Source of the DNA: Lichenihabitans psoromatis
GTDB taxonomy: Bacteria > Pseudomonadota > Alphaproteobacteria > Rhizobiales > Beijerinckiaceae
Length of the DNA: 64,000 nt
Assembly: GCF_004323635.1 (NCBI RefSeq)
Contig: NZ_CP036515.1
Span: forward strand, 3,101,501-3,165,500
Direction: 5' to 3'
Shown here piece by piece: positions 26,853 to 36,581 of this stretch. A model generated the notes under the pieces. The model saw only the letters and a list, made by a program, of their open reading frames with translations. It made no database searches and was not told the origin of the DNA. Position numbers and translations under genes: made by a program. The number at the start of each line of letters is the position of its first letter. Positions within the stretch are counted from its first letter, which is position 1.

Positions 26853-27556
26853 GCTGAGTCGGCGAGGCGTGAGAGAGGCGCGCGGACGCGGCACTGCAGG
26901 CCTTGTGGCTCGAACATCACTGCAACATCGCGGCCGAAGGCGCTTTGCATCGATTGCTCGATGAGCCGCAAGCCAAAGCGCCGCTTTGCCGGAGGCTCGA
27001 CCGCAAGGCCGCCGGATTCGCGCCATGTAAGCGTGAAGCCCTGGTCTTCCACGGTCGGGTCGAGCCACCACGAGAGATCCACGCGGCCGGCCTCCACTGA
27101 CCAAGCGCCGTGCCGCTTCGCGTTCGAGGCCAACTCATAGAGAGCCATGGCGAGCGAGAGCGCGGCACTCGCGCCGATCCGCAGCTCTGGGCCATCGATC
27201 GTCAGCCGTCGGTTCTCTGTGTCGAATGGTTGAAGAACACGCTCCGCCACGGCCCGCAGCGTTACCGTCGTCCAACCCTCGTTCAGGATGACATCATTGG
27301 CGCGGGCCAAGGCGATGATGCGGGACCCGAAGGTCGCAAGGGCTTCTTCCTTGGTGTCAGCGCCGCGCAGGGTCTGGCCCGCAAGGGCCTGAACGACGCT
27401 GAGAACGTTCTTGACGCGATGGCCGAGCTCGAAGGTTAAACGGTCTCGCTCGGTCTCACTCGCGGCCCGTTCGATCGCGGCGGCGTTGACGAGTGCCTGC
27501 AGCCGGGCGATTTCGCCCTGCATCGACTCCCGGCTCAAACTTTGACCATCCTGCAT
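26849..27556 (-). CDS. HWE/HisKA_2-family soluble histidine kinase
   Basis: A 235-residue cytoplasmic kinase with no membrane segment or recognised sensor domain. An N-terminal coiled coil (IARLQALVNAAAIERAASE) leads into the H-box FELGHRVKNVLSVVQALAGQ and an N-box MALYELASNAKRHGAWS, the pattern of the HWE/HisKA_2 class common in alphaproteobacteria. G-box is reduced (FGLRLIEQSM). Start set at ATG 27556 (AAGAGA upstream); GTG 27598 is an alternative. First gene of the kinase-HD-phosphatase overlapping operon. Confidence 0.87.
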   Translation of the reverse strand: MQDGQSLSRESMQGEIARLQALVNAAAIERAASETERDRLTFELGHRVKNVLSVVQALAGQTLRGADTKEEALATFGSRIIALARANDVILNEGWTTVTLRAVAERVLQPFDTENRRLTIDGPELRIGASAALSLAMALYELASNAKRHGAWSVEAGRVDLSWWLDPTVEDQGFTLTWRESGGLAVEPPAKRRFGLRLIEQSMQSAFGRDVAVMFEPQGLQCRVRAPLSRLADSA

Positions 27557-27621
27557 CGATCGTTTCTCTTGGTCGTCGCGATAAATTGCATTGTGCACAA
27601 CGCAATAGACGCTCGCGTGCC

Positions 27622-28467
27622 CTAGTGCCAGCCCGGACCGTCGAGCGTGAGCGGTATCGAGCCGGCTACGACGGATGTGCCCGCGAGCCTCGCGTCCTCG
27701 GCTTTGTCGATGCGAAGGAGACCAAGCCCCAACCCGTCGATCGACGATCCCATCACGCCGATCGAAACTCCGTCCGCCGTGATATCCGACCCGACCATCG
27801 GCGGCTCACCGTCGAAGCGCACGCCAACGATCCGCTTTCGTGCCGTGCCGCGATGTTGCACGCGGGAGACGACTTCCTGGCCGATGTAGCAACCTTTCTT
27901 GAAGTCCACGCCATGCAAACGATCGAGATTGGCCTCGTGCGGGAAGGTCTCGCCGTAAATGAAATCGATGCCGCCTTCGGGCACGCCGAGCCGGACACGC
28001 TGCTCGCGATAGGCCCAGCGTCCCGAATCATCGCCCAAGTCGGCGAAACGCGATCGATCGACGATCGCGCGGCGCCAGAGGCCCGGCACACGCGGATCGT
28101 CGAACGTCAGCCGGCAATCGCCGGGCAGGGCCGAAGGGTCGCCGGCGACGATCCCGAGCGTTTCGCTCTGGTTTCGGATATCGACCTTGGCGCGCAGCCT
28201 GTACATGGTGAGCTTCTTCACGAGATCCACCACCAACGCCTCCGGCACGTCGATGTAGAAGCGTGACGCAACCGGGTCGCGATCCGCCACGACGAAGAAG
28301 TCCGACGTGATTTTGCCTTGCGGTGTCAGCAGGGCCGCGTAGCGCGCCTCGCCGGGCTTCAGATTGTCGACATCATTGGTGATGAGCCGCTGCAACAGAT
28401 CGCGTGCATCGGGGCCGACAACCTCCACGATCCCACGGTCGCTCAAAACTGCCAGATCGCTACTCAT
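27622..28467 (-). CDS. ygfZ: YgfZ/GcvT-like folate-binding Fe-S assembly protein
   Basis: A 281-residue protein related to aminomethyltransferase that helps assemble or repair some 4Fe-4S enzymes using tetrahydrofolate. Diagnostic segments are LITNDVDNLKPGEARYAALL, TPQGKITSDFFV and the K-G-C-Y-x-G-Q-E motif in FKKGCYIGQEVVSRVQHRG (near residue 200), with the conserved Cys. Length is normal for the short bacterial form. Divergent from the dihydroorotase gene across a 214-base spacer. Confidence 0.93.
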   Translation of the reverse strand: MSSDLAVLSDRGIVEVVGPDARDLLQRLITNDVDNLKPGEARYAALLTPQGKITSDFFVVADRDPVASRFYIDVPEALVVDLVKKLTMYRLRAKVDIRNQSETLGIVAGDPSALPGDCRLTFDDPRVPGLWRRAIVDRSRFADLGDDSGRWAYREQRVRLGVPEGGIDFIYGETFPHEANLDRLHGVDFKKGCYIGQEVVSRVQHRGTARKRIVGVRFDGEPPMVGSDITADGVSIGVMGSSIDGLGLGLLRIDKAEDARLAGTSVVAGSIPLTLDGPGWH

Positions 28468-28681
28468 TTCATTTCAGCCGTTCGCATGATGATCATCCTC
28501 CGACCGAAGCCTGTCATCGAAATGAGCCCGCACGTCGACCACCTTGCTGTGTGGCGACGTCGAGTGCCAAATTCCGCTTCTAGGCTGACCCAAAACAGCT
28601 TAAATCCCGCCTTCAGCAGATACGACCATGTTGGCCGGACGCAAGGGTGCTTCGGTCAGCCGCGTGAAGGTAGCCCAAACC

Positions 28682-30007
28682 ATGAGCGAGACATTCGACC
28701 TGATGCTGCGTGGCGGCACGTTGGTCAATCAGAATGGCGAGTATTGTGGTGATCTCGGCATCCGAAATGGCACGATCGCGGCGATCGGGTCGCTATCGGC
28801 CTCGGCGGCAGGCCGTGTCATCGACTGCACGGGCCTTCACGTGCTTCCGGGCGTCATCGACACGCAGGTGCATTTTCGTGAGCCGGGCGCCACCCACAAG
28901 GAAGATCTCGAGAGCGGATCCCGCGCCGCCGTCATGGGCGGTGTCACGGCCGTGTTCGAGATGCCGAATACGACGCCGCTGACCACCGACGAAGCGACGC
29001 TGGCCGATAAGGTCTGCCGTGCCCGTCAGCGCATGTTCTGCGATTTCGCGTTCTGGGTCGGCGGCACGCGCGACAATGTCGCGGCCATTCCCGAGCTCGA
29101 ACGGCTTCCCGGCGCGGCCGGCATCAAGGTCTTTATGGGCTCGTCGACGGGGTCGCTGCTGGTCGAGGACGATGCCGGCGTCGCTGCGATTCTGGGGAAA
29201 ACGCGCCGTCGCGCGGCATTTCACAGCGAGGACGAGTTTCGCCTCCGCGAGCGGCTCGGCGAGCGCGTGCCCGGCGATCCGACCTCGCATCCGGTCTGGC
29301 GCGATGCGGTGGCGGCGCTGCGCTGCACGGAGCGGCTCGTTCGCATCGCCCGCGAGGCACGCGCCCGCATCCACGTGCTGCATATCTCGACCGCCGAGGA
29401 GATCGCGTTCCTGGCCGATCACAAAGATATTGCGAGCGCCGAGGTGACCCCGCATCATCTGACGCTGTCGACCGACGATTATCCGACGCTCGGCACCAAG
29501 CTGCAGATGAACCCTCCGGTGCGCGACAAACGTCATCGCGACGCGATCTGGGCCGGCGTCGCGTCAGGGGTCGCCGACATTCTGGGGTCGGATCACGCCC
29601 CCCATACGCTGGCCGAGAAGGCAAAGGCTTATCCCGATAGCCCCTCGGGCATGACGGGTGTGCAGACCCTGGTTCCGATCATGCTCGACCATGTTGCGGC
29701 CGGACGGCTCAGTCTGCAGCGTTTCGTCGATATGACGAGCGCTGGGCCTGCGCGTTTGTTCAACATCGCGCGGAAGGGCCGCATGGCAGTTGGCTATGAT
29801 GCGGATCTCACCGTGGTCGATCTGAAGCGGCGGGTCACGATCACGGACGACTGGATCGCGTCCCGCTCGCAATGGACGCCATATCACGGCCGGGACGTTA
29901 CGGGATGGCCCGTCGGCACCATCGTGCGGGGCCATCAGGTTATGTGGGATGGCGGCATCGAGGACCCCGCGAGCGGACAGCCGGTGCGGTTTCTCGAAGC
30001 GTTGTAG
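28682..30007 (+). CDS. pyrC: Dihydroorotase (amidohydrolase superfamily)
   Basis: Cyclises carbamoyl-aspartate to dihydroorotate in pyrimidine synthesis. The 441-residue product has GVIDTQVHFREPGATHKEDL, IKVFMGSSTGSLLVED, FHSEDEF, VLHISTAEE, TPHHLTL and the catalytic GSDHAPHTLAEKA. The first metal motif, normally H-x-H, reads Q-V-H, a variant I associate with one DHOase subgroup; it raises the possibility of a related cyclic amidohydrolase such as allantoinase. Start at 28682 with GAAGGTAG upstream; the frame is open to 28628. Convergent with the LysR pseudogene. Confidence 0.85.
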   Translation: MSETFDLMLRGGTLVNQNGEYCGDLGIRNGTIAAIGSLSASAAGRVIDCTGLHVLPGVIDTQVHFREPGATHKEDLESGSRAAVMGGVTAVFEMPNTTPLTTDEATLADKVCRARQRMFCDFAFWVGGTRDNVAAIPELERLPGAAGIKVFMGSSTGSLLVEDDAGVAAILGKTRRRAAFHSEDEFRLRERLGERVPGDPTSHPVWRDAVAALRCTERLVRIAREARARIHVLHISTAEEIAFLADHKDIASAEVTPHHLTLSTDDYPTLGTKLQMNPPVRDKRHRDAIWAGVASGVADILGSDHAPHTLAEKAKAYPDSPSGMTGVQTLVPIMLDHVAAGRLSLQRFVDMTSAGPARLFNIARKGRMAVGYDADLTVVDLKRRVTITDDWIASRSQWTPYHGRDVTGWPVGTIVRGHQVMWDGGIEDPASGQPVRFLEAL

Positions 30008-30096
30008 TTGACGCCGTCCGGATGCGAATGCGCCTCGACCGAGAGCCGCCTTTGTCGAGCCGAGACGACGGGTCAGACAAGCGCTGAACGTCTTTC

Positions 30097-30986
30097 CTAA
30101 CCTCGGCGCGGAATGGCCTCCGCGAAAAAGTTAGTCACTTGGCGGACGCGAGCCGGAACAAAACGGCGTTTGGGCCAGACAAGACTGATGTCTCTGACAT
30201 CGGTCACAAATTCGTCGAGGATTGTCATGACCTCGTCTTGCCGGAGTTCATCCGCAAGCGAAACCCTGGCCAAGAGGCCAATTCCAACATCCGCCAGAAC
30301 CGCGGTCCGGATCGTTTCGACACTGTTGGACCAGAGATTGCCGCGAACCGGAACGCTGAAGCGACCGTCTCGCCCCACGAACGGCCAATTCGCCGCCTCT
30401 GTTAAGCCGCCATACAACAGGCAATTATGCTCGCTGAGCTCCGCAGGCGTCTTTGGAATCCCGTGGCGCTCGAAATAACGGTGAGATCCGACGCATATAA
30501 GCGGGGTGATGGCGACGCGCCTGACGACCGCATCTGGTTCGTTGACGGGTCCGACGCGTATCGCCAAGTCGATCCGATCTTCAACCTATCTCGCACGAAA
30601 TCCGAGAGGATGAGGTCCACCTGAAGGCCGGGATTGAGGGACAACAGGTCAGGGATAAGCGGCAAAACATGGAGACGGCCGAACGTCCCAGATGCCGCGA
30701 TCCGAATTCGACCCGAGACGCTCAGCGTGCTTTCGGTGAGTTCGTTATCAGCATCCTGCATCTCATCAAGAAGGGGCTTGATCCGATCATAATATCTCCG
30801 CCCCTCATCGGTCAGCGTGACCTTGCGGGTGCTTCTATTGAAGAGCCTCACGCCGAGGCGTCTCTCCAACGCGCCGATGGCTTTACTGACGGCGGATTGT
30901 GAGTCGCCGGTTGTGCGTGCTGCGGCGGAGAAGCCGCTTGCTTCAACGACGGCGATGAAAGCGGCTAATTCATTGAAGCGGTCCAT
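30097..30986 (-). pseudogene. LysR-family regulator, frameshifted
   Basis: A LysR regulator of normal overall span (about 297 codons) in two frames. The first part (start 30986) has the winged-helix domain MDRFNELAAFIAVVEASGF, SAVSKAIGALERRLGVRLFN and the effector-domain entry SGRIRIAASGTFGRLHVLPL. After VDLILSDFVRD the homology jumps frame at about 30584-30590 to VEDRIDLAIRVGPVNEPDAV, continuing to 30097 with the expected C-terminal half. The 890-base span is not divisible by three; one base is missing or two are extra. Either a real inactivating mutation or a sequence error. Divergent from the SDR gene it would be expected to control. Confidence 0.88.
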
Positions 30987-31085
30987 ACCATTCCCAGCGA
31001 GAATTAATCTTATGGCAGTTTAAACAATTATCGTTGGTTTCGATATCGCCCATATCCGGATCTCTCCAATAGAAGGAATGGCGTC

Positions 31086-31880
31086 ATGAATATCGATCTG
31101 ACTGGCCGCAAAGCGGTCGTTTCTGGGTCCACAGCAGGGATTGGCCGAGCCGTTGCAGAAGGGTTGGCGCGCGCTGGCGCTGCGGTCGTCATCAACGGTC
31201 GCCGCCAAGAACGGGTCGGTGCGGCGCTGGCCGAGTTGCGCACGCTTTTCCCGAACGGTGAGTTCACCGGCGTCTGTGCGGATCTTGCGACCCCGGAAGG
31301 CGCGGCGGACTTATTCGCGCAGGTGCCGGACGCGGACATTCTCGTCAACAATGTGGGTACTGGGCGCCCGAAGCCCTTCTTCGATATTGCGGACAGCGAG
31401 TGGGTCGATCTCTTCGAGCTGAACGTCATGAGCGGCATCCGCGCCTCCCGTCACTATACGCCGGCCATGGTGAAGCGCGGCTGGGGGCGTGTCGTCTTCA
31501 TCAGCAGTGAGTCCGCACTCGCAATCCCGAAGGACATGATCGACTACGCCATGACGAAAACCGCGCAACTCGCCATTGCGAGGGGCTTGGCCGAGGTGGT
31601 CGGGGGTACGGGCGTCACCGTCAATTCTGTCCTCCCTGGGCCGACAAATTCGGAGATCATGGGGGGGTGGATGAAGGCGAACGCAGAGGCGCAAGGCATA
31701 ACGCGAGAGGACGCCGAGCAGCAGTTCTTGAAGACGATGCGCCCGACATCGCTGCTCAATCGCTTTGCGACGACCGAAGAAGTCGCGAACCTGGTCGTCT
31801 ATGTCTGCTCGGATCAGGCGTCGGCAACAACAGGCACGTCCTTGCGTGTCGACGGGGGCGTCGTACGAACAATAGCGTAA
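31086..31880 (+). CDS. SDR-family oxidoreductase
   Basis: A 264-residue classical short-chain dehydrogenase: NAD(P)-binding GSTAGIGRAV (residues about 14-23), NNVGTG, catalytic Ser in VVFISSES and the Y-x3-K pair in MIDYAMTKTAQLAIARGLAE, then PGPTNSEIMGGW. A basic motif NGRRQE after the second strand suggests NADPH preference. AAGGAA lies 8 bases before the ATG. Divergent from the frameshifted LysR gene, the classic regulator-target layout; loss of the regulator would change its control. Substrate unknown. Confidence 0.88.
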   Translation: MNIDLTGRKAVVSGSTAGIGRAVAEGLARAGAAVVINGRRQERVGAALAELRTLFPNGEFTGVCADLATPEGAADLFAQVPDADILVNNVGTGRPKPFFDIADSEWVDLFELNVMSGIRASRHYTPAMVKRGWGRVVFISSESALAIPKDMIDYAMTKTAQLAIARGLAEVVGGTGVTVNSVLPGPTNSEIMGGWMKANAEAQGITREDAEQQFLKTMRPTSLLNRFATTEEVANLVVYVCSDQASATTGTSLRVDGGVVRTIA

Positions 31881-31987
31881 CGCTTGGCTTCTGCGCGGGC
31901 ACGACGCGGTTCCGCGAAGGGCCGCAACCTATCGGTGTTTTCGCGGGGGAGACGACCGCTCGCGCCAAGCGCCCTGAGCTTGACGAG

Positions 31988-32500
31988 CTAGGTCTCGGTC
32001 CAGAAATAGTGCCAGGTTCCGTCGTCCCCGATCGCGGTTCGGTGGATGAGTGGACCGCCTCCCGCGGCCTTGGCGGTGAGGTCCTCAAAGCGGACGCAGC
32101 GCCAGAGGCCGATCTGTTGCGAGCGGGGCGGGGCGACCTCGTTCGCGACCGGGAAGATGGGCCAGATGTAGGATGTGATCGGGCCACGCCGATCCTGCAC
32201 GTAAGCGGCCGTGAAAACCGCTCGCATGATCCCGAGCATCTCGCGACCATGTCGATCGAAGCTTCGGCTCTTCAAGTATGCAACCGGGTCCGCCTCCGGT
32301 TTCTGGCCACGACGGAACAGCGGCGGCACCTCGTTCCAACCGAGCGGCACGCGGAGATCGTCGATGTCGCCGCCGCGCACCGTCTCGAGAATGCGAGCCC
32401 GCAGAAGCTGCACGGCGCGGGGCAGGGATGCGATTTCAAGCGAAGGAGCGGATCGCGCTATCGGTCGATCGTCGCCCGGCTTTGCCTCGGATCGTGTCAC
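31988..32500 (-). CDS. Conserved-looking hypothetical protein coupled to ligD
   Basis: A 170-residue protein that I do not recognise as a named family. It has no signal peptide or membrane segment. Notable stretches are LPLGW-like [51 protein letters not shown] and the C-terminal [13 protein letters not shown], rich in Trp, Tyr and Arg. The GTG start at 32500 overlaps the ligD stop by four bases (GTGA), so it is co-translated with the DNA repair ligase. The opposite strand is also open here but reads as an Arg-rich antisense frame. Confidence 0.7.
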   Translation of the reverse strand: MTRSEAKPGDDRPIARSAPSLEIASLPRAVQLLRARILETVRGGDIDDLRVPLGWNEVPPLFRRGQKPEADPVAYLKSRSFDRHGREMLGIMRAVFTAAYVQDRRGPITSYIWPIFPVANEVAPPRSQQIGLWRCVRFEDLTAKAAGGGPLIHRTAIGDDGTWHYFWTET

Positions 32501-35235
32501 GCGTCGACCTTGAATCGCTGCATGGCCCGCTCGAGTGAGCGCGCGCCCTCATCATAATCGGCCCAAGCGATCGATTTTGATAGCAGGGCCGGCACGGTGC
32601 GGATCGTGAATTTGGCCGGGTCGAGCCCCGTTTTGACCTGCGACCACGTCAACGGCATCGACACGGTCGCGCCGGGCCTGGCGCGCGGCGACAAAGGCGC
32701 CACCGCCGTCGCGGTCCGGTCATTCCGCAAATAATCGAGGTAGATCTTTCCCGTCCGCAGCTTCTTGGCCATGTTGACGAGATAACGATCGGGATCCGCT
32801 GCCGCCATGTCGGCGCAAATTCGTCGGCAGAAATCCTTCGTGGCGGCCCAATCCGGCCCGGCCTTCTTCGGCATCGTCAGCGGTGTCACGACATGCAGCC
32901 CCTTGCCGCCGGTCGTCTTGCAGAACGACACCAGCCCGAGATCGTCGAGCCGGTCTTTGATGTCACGTGCCGCATGGATGACAGCCTCGAAATCGACCTC
33001 CGGGCCGGGGTCAAGATCAAAAATCAATCGACCCGGCACCTCAGGCTGATCCGGCTGACAGTTCCACGGATGCAATTCGATCGCGCCGGTCTGCGCCAAT
33101 GCGACTAAGCCTTCGACGCGATCGACCTGCAGGTAGGGCTTCGTCTCCTCCTTCACGGTCACCAGCGTCAGCAAGCTCGATGTGCCCGGCATCGCGTGGC
33201 GTTGGAAAAACTGTTGTCCGCCGATCCCGTCCGGCGCGCGCACGGCCGAGCATGGGCGACCTTTGACATGCTCGAGCATCCACGGGCCGATGGCTTCGAC
33301 ATAGCGGGCGAGGTCGAGCTTGGTGACAGGCTGGCCCGAGCCATCATCGGGCCAGAGCGCCTTATCCGGGTGCGTGATGCTGACGCCCATCACCACGGCA
33401 TTAGCGGCGGGCCGGTGGCGGGCGGCTGCGACAGGCGTTGCTTCGCTCGCGGACGGTTTGGCGGCGGTCTTGTTGGGTTTTGTGCCGCGCGTCGGCTTAA
33501 CGGGCGGCTCCGATAGCGGCGTCTCGACCGGAGCGGGTTTTTCGGCCACGACCTCGGCTGCCGGCTTGTCGTCTCGCAAACCCTTGAAGGCGGCCTGCCG
33601 GATCATGCCGTCGCCGGTCCAACCTGCATAGTGGATTTCGGCCACAAGGTCGGGCGCGAGCCAATGAATACCCTTGGCGGCTTTGGGAGCGTTGAGGCCG
33701 GTAAACGGGTTCTTGGTGGCGGCATGCTGTTCGAGGCGCGGCATCAATTGCGACACCACCGCCTGACCATAGCCGGTTCCGATCCGCCCGACATAGACGA
33801 GATGATCGCCCTTATGCACGCCGGCCAGTAACGAACGGAACTTGCCATCCGTATCGGTCCAGCCGCCGATCACAACCTCATGGCCCCCTCGGCATTTGGC
33901 CTTGGTCCAACTCTCGGAACGGCCCGACACATAGGGGGCGTCGAGCCGCTTCGAGACGATGCCCTCGAGCGACATGCGACAGGCCGCCTTGAGGACCGCG
34001 TCGCCGCCGGCCGCGAAATGGTCGACGAACCGCAAGCGGTCGTCGTCATGCGGGGTGTCGGTGAGGATACCCTTCAGGCGGGATTTCCGGATCGACAACG
34101 GCTGTCCGCGCAAATCCTCATCGCCCGTCATCAAAAGATCGAAGGCAAAGAAGACGAGCTGGTCGGTTTTCCGATCCGAGATGGCAGCCTGCAAAGCCGC
34201 AAAGTCCGGCGCTCCCTGATGATCGAGCGCCACGATCTCACCATCGAGAATGACGTCAGGCAGCGCTTCTCCGACTGCGGCGATGGCCTTGAACTTGTCG
34301 GTCCAATCCAACCCCTTCCGGGTCCGGAGGACCGCCGTTCCGCCCCGCACGTTGAGTTGCACGCGATAGCCATCGAACTTGACCTCGTGGGCCCATCCGG
34401 CGTCGCTCGGGGGATGGTCGACCAATCGACAGAGTTGCGGTTCCACGAAGCGCGGCCATTCCGGCGCAACCGACTTGGCTTTCGCGGTCGCTGAAATCTT
34501 GGTCTTCGGCGCTGCCGCTTTGGCGGCTGATGGCCTCTTGGGCGGTTTCTCGGGCTGAGATGTGGCGTCGTCGGCCGCGCGATGCGACTGCCAAACGGCG
34601 TCGGGCTTGGCGGCTTTCGAGGCTTTGGTCATAAACGGCTTCGGTGGTTTGCCTCGGCCTGCCGCGATATCGTCCATTGCGCGGCCGGAGGCGACCGAGG
34701 TGTCCTGCGACAGAAGGGCATCCGCATCGCCCTCGTTTGCGGCGTCATCGCGATGCTTGATCAGCAACCAGTTTGTCCGCTTGCCGCCCATCCGATCGTG
34801 TTTCATGCGGACCAGCACCCACGACCCGTGCAGCTTCTCGCCGCGCAGGGTGAATTTGAGGTCGCCCGACTCGAGGCCACCCTGGGCCGTCATACCTTCT
34901 GGGGTCCACGTGCCCCGATCCCACAGCAGGACTGTGCCGCCGCCATATTGACCTTTTGGGATCGTGCCTTCGAAATCACCATAGTCGAGCGGATGGTCCT
35001 CGACCTCGACGGCGAGGCGCTTGTCGTGCGGGTCGAGCGAGGGGCCGCGTGTGATCGCCCAGGATTTAAAGACGCCGTCGACCTCGAGTCGCAGATCGTA
35101 ATGCAGCCGCGTGGCATCGTGTTTTTGGATGACGAAGCGCAGCGCCTTCGACGGGGTAATGGCCGCCTTGCCGGTCGGTTCCGCGGTCTTCTCGAAGTCG
35201 CGCTTCGAGGTGTAGGACGCGAGTTTCGTATTCAC
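32497..35235 (-). CDS. ligD: ATP-dependent DNA ligase LigD (phosphoesterase-ligase-polymerase)
   Basis: Multifunctional enzyme of bacterial non-homologous end joining. The 912-residue protein has, in order, a 3'-phosphoesterase domain (about residues 30-160; [38 protein letters not shown]), a Lys/Pro/Ala-rich linker (about 190-255), the ligase domain with nucleotidyl-lysine motif [10 protein letters not shown] (about 285-560), a second Pro/Ala-rich linker, and a C-terminal primase-polymerase domain (about 625-900) with the metal motif [13 protein letters not shown] start at 35235. No Ku gene, the obligate partner, is in this window. The last four bases overlap an unknown gene. Confidence 0.95.
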   Translation of the reverse strand: MNTKLASYTSKRDFEKTAEPTGKAAITPSKALRFVIQKHDATRLHYDLRLEVDGVFKSWAITRGPSLDPHDKRLAVEVEDHPLDYGDFEGTIPKGQYGGGTVLLWDRGTWTPEGMTAQGGLESGDLKFTLRGEKLHGSWVLVRMKHDRMGGKRTNWLLIKHRDDAANEGDADALLSQDTSVASGRAMDDIAAGRGKPPKPFMTKASKAAKPDAVWQSHRAADDATSQPEKPPKRPSAAKAAAPKTKISATAKAKSVAPEWPRFVEPQLCRLVDHPPSDAGWAHEVKFDGYRVQLNVRGGTAVLRTRKGLDWTDKFKAIAAVGEALPDVILDGEIVALDHQGAPDFAALQAAISDRKTDQLVFFAFDLLMTGDEDLRGQPLSIRKSRLKGILTDTPHDDDRLRFVDHFAAGGDAVLKAACRMSLEGIVSKRLDAPYVSGRSESWTKAKCRGGHEVVIGGWTDTDGKFRSLLAGVHKGDHLVYVGRIGTGYGQAVVSQLMPRLEQHAATKNPFTGLNAPKAAKGIHWLAPDLVAEIHYAGWTGDGMIRQAAFKGLRDDKPAAEVVAEKPAPVETPLSEPPVKPTRGTKPNKTAAKPSASEATPVAAARHRPAANAVVMGVSITHPDKALWPDDGSGQPVTKLDLARYVEAIGPWMLEHVKGRPCSAVRAPDGIGGQQFFQRHAMPGTSSLLTLVTVKEETKPYLQVDRVEGLVALAQTGAIELHPWNCQPDQPEVPGRLIFDLDPGPEVDFEAVIHAARDIKDRLDDLGLVSFCKTTGGKGLHVVTPLTMPKKAGPDWAATKDFCRRICADMAAADPDRYLVNMAKKLRTGKIYLDYLRNDRTATAVAPLSPRARPGATVSMPLTWSQVKTGLDPAKFTIRTVPALLSKSIAWADYDEGARSLERAMQRFKVDA

Positions 35236-35256
35236 CGCTCGTCAGCCTCCCGACAG

Positions 35257-35279
35257 GCGGAGCCAGCGAATGGCTCCGC
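35257..35279 (-). terminator. Hairpin between the Old Yellow Enzyme gene and ligD
   Basis: GCGGAGCCA (35257-35265) and TGGCTCCGC (35271-35279) form a perfect 9-base-pair stem around a 5-base loop. It sits past the stop of the minus-strand ene-reductase gene and before ligD. No T-tract follows on the minus strand, so termination may be weak or Rho-assisted; it could also be a leader structure for ligD. Confidence 0.5.
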
Positions 35280-35352
35280 TTTCGTCTGAGCGACTCAATC
35301 GGCGGGACCGCAGGAAGTTGCAGGCCTCGCCGCTCGCAACGTTAGCGTCTCA

Positions 35353-36414
35353 TCAGGCGGCTTGCGACAGGCTCGGATAATCGATGTAGCCCGTCGGTCC
35401 TTCCGCATAGAATGTTTCGGGCCGCTGCGGGTTGAGCGGCGCGTCCTGACGGAGACGCTCGACCAGATCCGGATTGGCGATGTAGGCCTTGCCGAACGCG
35501 ACGGCATCAGCCTCGCCCTTGTCGAGCAGAGCCTGCGCTTCGGCTTTATCGAGCTTCTCGTTGGCGATGTAGACGCCGCCGAACAAAGCCTTGAGCTGCG
35601 GGCCGAGGCGATCATCTCCCGTATGCTCGCGGGCGCAGATGAACGCGATCTTCCGGCGGCCGAGTTCGCGAGCCACGTAGCCGAAGGTCTCCAGCGGCGT
35701 CGAATCGCCCATGTCATGCGCGTCACGGCGCGGGGCGAGATGCATCCCGACGCGGCCAGCGCCCCAGACATCGATACAGGCGTCCGCGACTTCCAGCATC
35801 AGCCGGGCGCGGTTCTCGATCGAGCCGCCGAAGCGGTCGGTCCGCTGGTTTGTTTTGTCCTGCAGGAACTGGTCGAGCAGATAGCCGTTTGCGCCATGCA
35901 CCTCGACGCCGTCGAAGCCGGCCCGCTTGGCATTTTCGGCGCCATGGCGATAGTCGGCGACGACACGGGCGAGTTCATCCGTCTCCAGCGCGCGAGGCGT
36001 CACGAAATTCTTCTCCGGACGAACCAGGCTCACGTGGCCCGAAGGTGCGATCGCGCTGGGCGCCACAGGGGTCGCGCCGTCGAGATAGACAGGATCCGAG
36101 ATGCGGCCCACGTGCCAAAGCTGGAGCATGATGCGGCCGCCCGCCTTGTGGACCGCCTCCGTAATGATCTTCCAACCCTCGACCTGGGCATCCGACCAGA
36201 TGCCGGGCGTGTTCGGGTAGCCAACTCCCTCGGCCGTCACGCTCGTGGCTTCGGTCAGGATCAGTCCAGCAGTCGAGCGCTGGACATAATATTCGGCCAT
36301 CATTGCATTCGGTACGCGACCGGCGCTCGCGCGGCAACGGGTCAGCGGCGCCATGATGATGCGATTCGGCAAGGTCAGGTCACCGACGACCAGCGGATCG
36401 AAGAGAGTTGGCAT
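35353..36414 (-). CDS. nemA: Old Yellow Enzyme family ene-reductase (NemA-like)
   Basis: An FMN-dependent flavoprotein that reduces activated carbon-carbon double bonds, such as maleimides and nitro compounds, with NADPH. The 353-residue TIM barrel shows LPNRIIMAPLTRCRA, LQLWHVGRISDP, the substrate-binding His-x-x-Asn in VEVHGANGYLLDQFLQDKTN, DRFGGSIENRARL and a C-terminal FGKAYIANPDLVERL phosphate-binding region. The symbol is by similarity only. Start at 36414. A TetR-type repressor often neighbours nemA; none is seen here. Confidence 0.92.
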   Translation of the reverse strand: MPTLFDPLVVGDLTLPNRIIMAPLTRCRASAGRVPNAMMAEYYVQRSTAGLILTEATSVTAEGVGYPNTPGIWSDAQVEGWKIITEAVHKAGGRIMLQLWHVGRISDPVYLDGATPVAPSAIAPSGHVSLVRPEKNFVTPRALETDELARVVADYRHGAENAKRAGFDGVEVHGANGYLLDQFLQDKTNQRTDRFGGSIENRARLMLEVADACIDVWGAGRVGMHLAPRRDAHDMGDSTPLETFGYVARELGRRKIAFICAREHTGDDRLGPQLKALFGGVYIANEKLDKAEAQALLDKGEADAVAFGKAYIANPDLVERLRQDAPLNPQRPETFYAEGPTGYIDYPSLSQAA

Positions 36415-36581
36415 GTGAGGATGTCCATTGTTCTTGGAGCGGCGCCACGGACCGGCAAAGCCTGAACCGCATGGCGTATCGGGTTATGTACCGAACGTTA
36501 TGCGCGACCGCAATCGTGTCAAGCGCCGGATCGCCGATCCCTAACTTGGTCACCTACGCCAAGACTTAGGGTGGGGGCGCG

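Noticed and set aside
31667..32557. Plus-strand 296-codon frame over the ligD-coupled unknown gene
   Set aside because: Reads as antisense low-complexity Arg/Glu sequence; the minus-strand gene has a coupled GTGA start and natural composition.
35362..36465. Plus-strand 367-codon frame opposite the Old Yellow Enzyme gene
   Set aside because: Antisense shadow of a clearly conserved enzyme; no family features.
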